9,385 nucleotides of DNA. Source: CAZTLE01 sp964614415. GTDB taxonomy: Bacteria; Bacteroidota; Bacteroidia; Flavobacteriales; Flavobacteriaceae. Position 1 is the stretch's first letter, and every line of letters begins with the position of its first letter. Below are positions 6,701 through 9,385 of this stretch, piece after piece. The stretch is taken from contig CAZTLE010000162.1 of the NCBI GenBank assembly GCA_964614415.1, positions 1 to 9,385 on the forward strand. The letters run 5' to 3'. Both the position numbers and the translations under genes were made by a program. Below the pieces are notes generated by a model. The model saw only the letters and a program-made list of their open reading frames with translations. It was not told where the DNA came from and did not search any database.

Positions 6701-7572
6701 TGATCACCATTTCCCGAGTTGTTATTCGTATTCAAAATACCGTACTGCTGGCCTCCGCCCGATCCTACAAGCCAGTTGAACTCTCCATAGTGATTCCCAC
6801 TTCCGTTACCGGATAAAAGTCGATACGCACCGTACTGCAACCCGTCTCCCGAATTGGTAATTCCTTCATAACTACCATATATCGCTCCGGAGCCGGTTCC
6901 ACTCAACAGATTATAGTTTCCATAATATGAGTTAGTGCCACTTCCGGTCACCGTATTGAACTGCCCGAATCTGATGCCGCTTCCGGATCCTCGCACGTTG
7001 TTATAGTCGCCATATGTTCGGCTCGCTCCATTGTCAAGGACATCATTGTAATTTCCAATGGTGAACGCCCCTGTATTGGTAGTGGTATTCGTAATAAATG
7101 TATTCACTCCATACATTAAGGTTCCCTGGGAGCCGGAATTAGTGAATAAGCCCGTAATGGGTTTATCCGAGCGCACTGTAAGGCGAGCGCTACTATTATC
7201 GGTTCCCCCTATGGTAACATCTTCGGAGGTACCATCCACCGGACTCAAATAGGTTCCATTATCGGTCCATTCAGAACCACTTCCGGTGGCTATGGCCACC
7301 CAGGAGGGGCCACTATTGTCCCAATAGTAAAAACCTTTTGAGGGTGTTCCGCTTCCCGTAACGTAGATCATCATTCCGTCCTGATTAGCGCCAGGACTGG
7401 TCGCCGGGAATTCATCCACTTTCGGAATTAACAGGCCATCGTTACTGCCAGGGGTTGCCTGGTTACTGGATCGTATATCTAATTGTGCATTTGGGGCTGT
7501 CGTGCCTATTCCCACCTGCGCGAAACACGTAGATCCAAGCAAGAATAGCAGAAGAAGTTGAAGGGTCTTCAT
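3781..7572 (-). CDS. Giant secreted fibre-like protein with 35 tandem 15-residue repeats and C-terminal S74 chaperone domain
   Basis: The 1263-residue protein starts at the ATG at 7572. The in-frame ATG at 7599 is rejected because it overlaps the probable -7 box and precedes the signal peptide. Order of parts: Sec signal (1-18, cut after CFA); N-terminal module common in Bacteroidota tail-fibre-like proteins (VGIGTTAPNAQLDI); 35 exact 15-residue repeats (173-697), consensus G-x-x-N-x-[IL]-x-[GN]-[ST]-G-[ST]-G-x-[HQ]-[YT]; a 46-residue module (707-752); a degenerate second array (838-946); a copy of the module (956-1001); and a C-terminal peptidase-S74 chaperone (about 1148-1263) starting at SDRNKKQNI and ending in a Gln/Glu/Lys-rich coiled coil. 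S74 domains of phage tailspikes drive trimer folding and then cut themselves off at the Ser of this motif. I infer a trimeric beta-rich extracellular stalk. There is no T9SS C-terminal sorting domain and no adjacent phage gene. It is transcribed alone, between its own promoter and terminator. Ligand and function are unknown. Confidence 0.92.
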   Translation of the reverse strand: MKTLQLLLLFLLGSTCFAQVGIGTTAPNAQLDIRSSNQATPGSNDGLLIPKVDEFPATSPGANQDGMMIYVTGSGTPSKGFYYWDNSGPSWVAIATGSGSEWTDNGTYLSPVDGTSEDVTIGGTDNSSARLTVRSDKPITGLFTNSGSQGTLMYGVNTFITNTTTNTGAFTIGNYNDVLDNGASRTYGDYNNVRGSGSGIRFGQFNTVTGSGTNSYYGNYNLLSGTGSGAIYGSYEGITNSGDGLQYGAYRLLSGNGSGNHYGEFNWLVGSGGGQQYGILNTNNNSGNGDHYGVSNILSGSGSGIHYGASSVLGGTGNGSQYGVYNTINNSGSGDHTGVLSNLSGSGTGAQIGMRSNISNSGDSLHTGIWNSLSGSGLGAHVGVLNSLSGSGPGIQYGVQTNISNSGNAIHYGYHATLNGSGSGTHYGAFNSLAGAGTGLQYASYNSITNTGSGDHTGVLNALGGNGSGAQTGTRNNLTASGSSLNTGTWNAISGGGTGIGVGTSNVIVNSSTGPQYGTSNYINNSGSSTHYGTYNSIASNGSGEQYGVYNNIDNSGSGFHVGVANQITANGSGFHYGFNNNIFGTGGGSHRGINTSISSSGNGDHYGASNTLAGSGSGTHYGTYNWLTAAGTGFQFGVRNLIDNSGNAVHYGTANQLTGNGTGIHYGTHNFIQGTGSGAKYGLYSEISPGSGGTHYGVYSDARKAGSFAGYFLGGVAIGTGTTNTYTLPASRGTNGQVMQTDGSGNVSWNTLPTSTDTSPAWREVSSGNAPTMVTGDISRQGNVGIGSNSASYPLEIVTSAHQRAMSATMTNIVNNSTVYTATLSTTANATNGSAYGISNNVQGLGTQQNVTGIQNLIGNGTDGNLEGTQNTLTTSGDGQLIGTNNNIISTGAGIAYGVRSSLQVGSGVNYGNFTTFVANGSTATSNVFGSFVNIPNNVNAGTHYGFYANVLRSGSFAAYFLGSVSIGTTTSNNYILPASRGTNGQIMQTDGSGNVTWATPANTDLADLDGDTMVQVEEGADDDTIRFDTAGSERMRIENNGIVTVLSGVTDALQLRNDDNFSHGSDNNLDFGDEIDSWMLSSREGAFENSGIYGDRDFVTVWAPADSGRMIRFLDEDSWTDNDGDPYNNSAEIAYVDNLGQFVQVSDRNKKQNIKPITNASQKISQLNGYTYQYKLRPSERSKGSIPVQSSGVIAQELAQVLPEAVQTNDNGEYFVHYAGIIPLLIEGMKEQQELIKEQQQELNRLKKLEDRIKKLEMLVD
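3784..4131 (-). other. Peptidase S74 (endosialidase-type intramolecular chaperone) domain
   Basis: This segment encodes residues 1148-1263 of the fibre protein. It begins with S-D-R-N-K-K-Q-N-I, matching the S-D-x-x-K start of S74 domains, where Ser1148 and Lys1152 would form the self-cleavage dyad. Typical features follow: LNGYTYQYK, SGVIAQELAQVLPEAV, HYAGIIPLLIEGMKEQQELI, and a terminal heptad-like coiled coil. Recognition is strong; actual cleavage is inferred. Confidence 0.85.
4570..4707 (-). repeat. Second copy of the 46-residue SFAxYFLG...TNGQ[VI]MQTDGSGNV module
   Basis: Residues 956-1001 of the fibre protein match residues 707-752 at 36 of 46 positions without gaps, including ILPASRGTNGQ versus TLPASRGTNGQ. 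The copy closes the short second repeat array just as the first copy closes the long array, which points to duplication of an array-plus-cap unit within the gene. Confidence 0.85.
4735..5061 (-). repeat. Degenerate second repeat array in the fibre gene
   Basis: Residues 838-946 contain about seven repeats of the same family, with unit lengths of 16, 15, 15, 15, 14, 18 and 16 residues (for example GIQNLIGNGTDGNLE and GTNNNIISTGAGIAY). The phase is lost here, unlike the long array. The array ends in THYGFYANVLRSG, parallel to THYGVYSDARKAG at the end of the first. Confidence 0.75.
5317..5454 (-). repeat. First copy of the 46-residue capping module
   Basis: Residues 707-752 of the fibre protein follow the long repeat array directly. 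They begin GSFAGYFLGG and end TDGSGNVSWNT, and are duplicated at 956-1001. Both copies join a repeat array to a downstream module that begins a new strand-rich region. Confidence 0.85.
5482..7056 (-). repeat. 35 x 45-bp protein-coding tandem repeat array
   Basis: Read on the minus strand, exactly 35 consecutive 15-residue units occupy 1575 bases without any insertion or deletion. Unit n starts at 7056-45(n-1). Position 1 is Gly in 34 of the 35 units (Ala in unit 19); position 4 is most often Asn, position 6 is Ile/Leu/Val in all but one, position 15 is most often Tyr or Thr, and Gly dominates positions 8, 10 and 12. Charged residues are few and Cys is absent. DNA copies are diverged, so conservation is at protein level. 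I infer a regular beta-solenoid or trimeric beta-helix with one short coil per unit. Confidence 0.95.
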
Positions 7573-7700
7573 GACAACTGGTTTTAGGTTATGAGGCAAA
7601 TGTAAATTGCTGCAATTCAGAGCTGTGACTCTAATTCGTCAATAACCGACTCAAATTTGCCATCCCGCTGTTTTCAAGGGTTTTTTACTATTTTTATCTC
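7573..7700. promoter_or_regulatory. Divergent intergenic region with repeated GCAAWT motifs
   Basis: This 128-base region separates the fibre gene (-) from the histidine kinase gene (+). GCAAAT or GCAATT occurs four times in both orientations: 7596-7601 (+), 7605-7610 (-), 7612-7617 (+) and 7655-7660 (-). The first two form an imperfect dyad over the fibre -7 box, and the last is part of a CAAATTTG palindrome (7652-7659). The kinase promoter must also lie here, but I see no good TAnnTTTG for it; the T-rich stretch at 7680-7697 is the most likely place. Confidence 0.4.
7597..7604 (-). promoter_or_regulatory. Bacteroidota-type -7 promoter box for the fibre gene
   Basis: TACATTTG on the minus strand matches TAnnTTTG exactly and lies 24 bases before the ATG at 7572, a short leader usual in this phylum. 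It overlaps the alternative upstream ATG at 7599 and so supports the downstream start. No clear TTTG is seen at the -33 position. Confidence 0.5.
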
Positions 7701-9385
7701 ATGCGATTCGCAAAACCGCCATGTTTTTACACAATCCTTGTTGGGGCGCTCCTGGTATCGGTTTCCTTTCTAAGAGGTCAGGAGATTAACATGGATAATT
7801 ATGTAGAGCGCTTTAATGAGGCTAAGCAATATATTTCTGAAGAAAAGTTTGAGTTAGGTACGCAACTGCATTTTGACCTCATTAGCTTCCTGGACGATAA
7901 TCAGCAGTCTTTTGCCGATTCCCTGGACGTTTGGTATTCCAAAAACTACTACGGACTCTGTAATATTTATCTGTTCCAGGAATTCGAGAAAAGCTTGCGG
8001 TATGCCGATTCAGCGATTGCCGCAGCCGATCGCACCACCGATCCGGCATTGAAGCAACGTGCCTATTCCATTAAGTACTACTGCCTCTATGATGTTGATG
8101 GTTATGAGCAGGATTTGAACGAGATTGCAGATGCCTGTATCCAATATTCGGAGGAGGCTCAAAATGACGAGATGCTGGCGGAGTCTCTGATGCATAAATG
8201 CAACGCTCTGGTTGTTCTGGGACGGGGCGAAAGTTCGTTCGAGTACTGCGAAAGGGCGGAAGCCATCTTCAACACGATCGTCGACGAACAATACCTGTCC
8301 TCCGTATACAACAACATTGCGAACGTGTATATAAAAGGAGGTTTTATCGAAAGGGCTTTAGATCTCTACTATAAATCCCATGAGTATTCTGTGACGCATT
8401 CCGACACCAGAAACATAGCCACCTCTGCCCGAAACATTGCCGAAAAGAATGAAATACTGGGGAATTATAAGCTCTCGGCGGAATACTATCGCATTTTTGG
8501 GGACAGCATAGAAAGCCATTTATCGAAACTGATCAATTCAAACTTTTCAGAAGCTGAAGCCAAGTACGAGACGCAGCGAAAGGACAAGGAGATTGCACAA
8601 CAGCAACTGGAAATAGCCCGGCAAAAGAACACCCGGAACCTATGGATTGGTGGAAGTCTCATTGCCTTTTTAGGCGGTTTTATCTTTTTCCAACGGCGAA
8701 GCGCGTCCCAGAAGCGCAAGAAGATACAGGCGGAATCTGACTTACAGAAAGAACAGGAAATCAATGAAATGCGCTCCAAGTTTCTCGGAAATATTGCGCA
8801 TGAAATTCGTACCCCACTTACACTTATCACCGGAAATCTCAGTTTGGCATTGGAGAACTTCGAAGATCCGGAAAAAGCTGAGAACAATATTCGAACTGCC
8901 CTGTCCAATAGCCAACGCGTTACCAGCGACGCCAATGAGATACTGGAATTACTGAAATTTGAAAAGAAGAAAACTACGGTGAACAGGATGCCCGTGGACA
9001 TTGATACTATCTTACGTCGAATGGTATTTGCCTTCCGGTCGTTGGCTGAAATGAAGCATATCGATCTTGAGTACGACTCACAAATTCCTGATAACTATCA
9101 CACTGAGACTGATCCCGACAAACTTGAAAAGATTGTAAACAACCTGATGTCCAATGCCATAAAGTACTCTCCTTCCGGTAAAGAGGTTATGGTTAATGCC
9201 GTTGTGAACGATGATGAGTTGGAGGTTCGGGTAACCGATTACGGTGAAGGAATCCATTTCGATGAAACCGAAAAGATCTTTGAACGGTTCTATCAGTCCA
9301 GGGATGGACAGGCCATTGGAGGTATCGGTATCGGGCTTTCCCTCTCACGGGAATTGGCCATACTGCTAGGAGGTTCCCTGCGCGT
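7701..9385 (+). CDS. TPR-containing sensor histidine kinase, 3' truncated by window end
   Basis: The frame opens at ATG 7701 and runs 561 codons to the window edge with no stop. Order: N-terminal signal or membrane segment (about 1-27); a helical periplasmic region with TPR-like units near residues 82-109, 163-190, 201-230 and 241-270; a coiled coil (about 275-312); a transmembrane segment (about 314-332, WIGGSLIAFLGGFIFF); a second short coiled coil; HisKA with the H-box NIAHEIRTPLTLI (His367 is the phosphorylated residue); then a HATPase domain with N-box NNLMSNAIKYSP (Asn485), G1 box VTDYGEGI (Asp513), F-box FERFYQ and G2 box GGIGIGLSLS (540-549). All kinase motifs are intact, so it should autophosphorylate. 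In Bacteroidota this layout is often followed by a fused receiver and DNA-binding domain; that part would lie outside the window. It is divergent from the fibre gene, and the signal is unknown. Confidence 0.93.
   Translation, partial: MRFAKPPCFYTILVGALLVSVSFLRGQEINMDNYVERFNEAKQYISEEKFELGTQLHFDLISFLDDNQQSFADSLDVWYSKNYYGLCNIYLFQEFEKSLRYADSAIAAADRTTDPALKQRAYSIKYYCLYDVDGYEQDLNEIADACIQYSEEAQNDEMLAESLMHKCNALVVLGRGESSFEYCERAEAIFNTIVDEQYLSSVYNNIANVYIKGGFIERALDLYYKSHEYSVTHSDTRNIATSARNIAEKNEILGNYKLSAEYYRIFGDSIESHLSKLINSNFSEAEAKYETQRKDKEIAQQQLEIARQKNTRNLWIGGSLIAFLGGFIFFQRRSASQKRKKIQAESDLQKEQEINEMRSKFLGNIAHEIRTPLTLITGNLSLALENFEDPEKAENNIRTALSNSQRVTSDANEILELLKFEKKKTTVNRMPVDIDTILRRMVFAFRSLAEMKHIDLEYDSQIPDNYHTETDPDKLEKIVNNLMSNAIKYSPSGKEVMVNAVVNDDELEVRVTDYGEGIHFDETEKIFERFYQSRDGQAIGGIGIGLSLSRELAILLGGSLR

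Noticed and set aside
5482..7056. CRISPR or other non-coding direct-repeat array because of the strict 45-bp spacing
   Set aside because: The units are not identical at DNA level, there are no spacers, and one open reading frame with a conserved protein consensus runs through all of them.
3781..7572. Prophage tail-fibre gene
   Set aside because: There is a Sec signal peptide and a Bacteroidota-type N-terminal module, its own promoter and terminator, and neighbours that are all cellular genes with no phage structural, lysis or integrase gene. A phage origin of the S74 domain itself remains possible.
7573..7599. Upstream ATG at 7599 as the start of the fibre protein
   Set aside because: It lies within the probable -7 box, and the added residues (MPHNLKPVV) would put a non-signal extension before an ideal signal peptide starting at 7572.
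8486..9001. Open frame of 171 codons on the minus strand inside the kinase gene
   Set aside because: It is antisense to the HisKA region, whose H-box and flanking motifs are intact on the plus strand; the antisense product is low-complexity Ser/Phe-rich and resembles no family.

Overview
The window looks like chromosomal DNA of a member of the Bacteroidota, most likely a flavobacterium. The evidence is a secreted tail-fibre-like protein that begins with the VGIGTTAPNAQLDI module common in this phylum, a membrane-anchored AraC-type regulator, a YtxJ-type bacilliredoxin, a TPR-containing sensor histidine kinase, TAnnTTTG-type -7 promoter boxes, and A-rich start regions that mostly lack Shine-Dalgarno sequences. 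Coding density is very high; no gap exceeds about 130 bases. No tRNA, rRNA, CRISPR array, transposase or phage structural cluster is visible.

Layout. (1) 35-1219 (+) is a lipoprotein of unknown function. It runs into a bidirectional terminator (1221-1250) shared with the convergent gene. (2) 1253-3676 (-) holds three co-oriented genes. Read 5' to 3' they are a YtxJ-like monothiol bacilliredoxin, a four-helix membrane protein with a C-terminal AraC-type DNA-binding domain, and a secreted LACTB/class-C-type serine hydrolase. The first two are 36 bp apart (30 bp if the GTG start is used) and are probably cotranscribed. The third follows after 111 bp. (3) 3781-7572 (-) encodes a 1263-residue secreted fibre-like protein with its own strong terminator (3714-3753). 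Its centre is 35 consecutive 15-residue (45-bp) repeats with no insertion or deletion. A shorter degenerate second array follows, and the protein ends in a peptidase-S74 intramolecular chaperone plus a short coiled coil. (4) 7701-9385 (+), divergent from the fibre gene, is a periplasmic-TPR sensor histidine kinase cut by the window end.

The most distinctive object is the fibre protein. Its repeat array is perfectly periodic. Part of it shows an eight-repeat (120-residue) higher-order period, and it carries a phage-tailspike-type self-cleaving assembly domain on a protein with an ordinary Sec signal peptide and no phage genes nearby. The fibre and kinase genes share a 128-bp divergent intergenic region with several GCAAWT motifs. 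That makes co-regulation, or sensing linked to the surface fibre, a reasonable but unproven idea. The bacilliredoxin, membrane regulator and hydrolase cluster could be a small redox or envelope-stress unit, but this rests on gene order alone.
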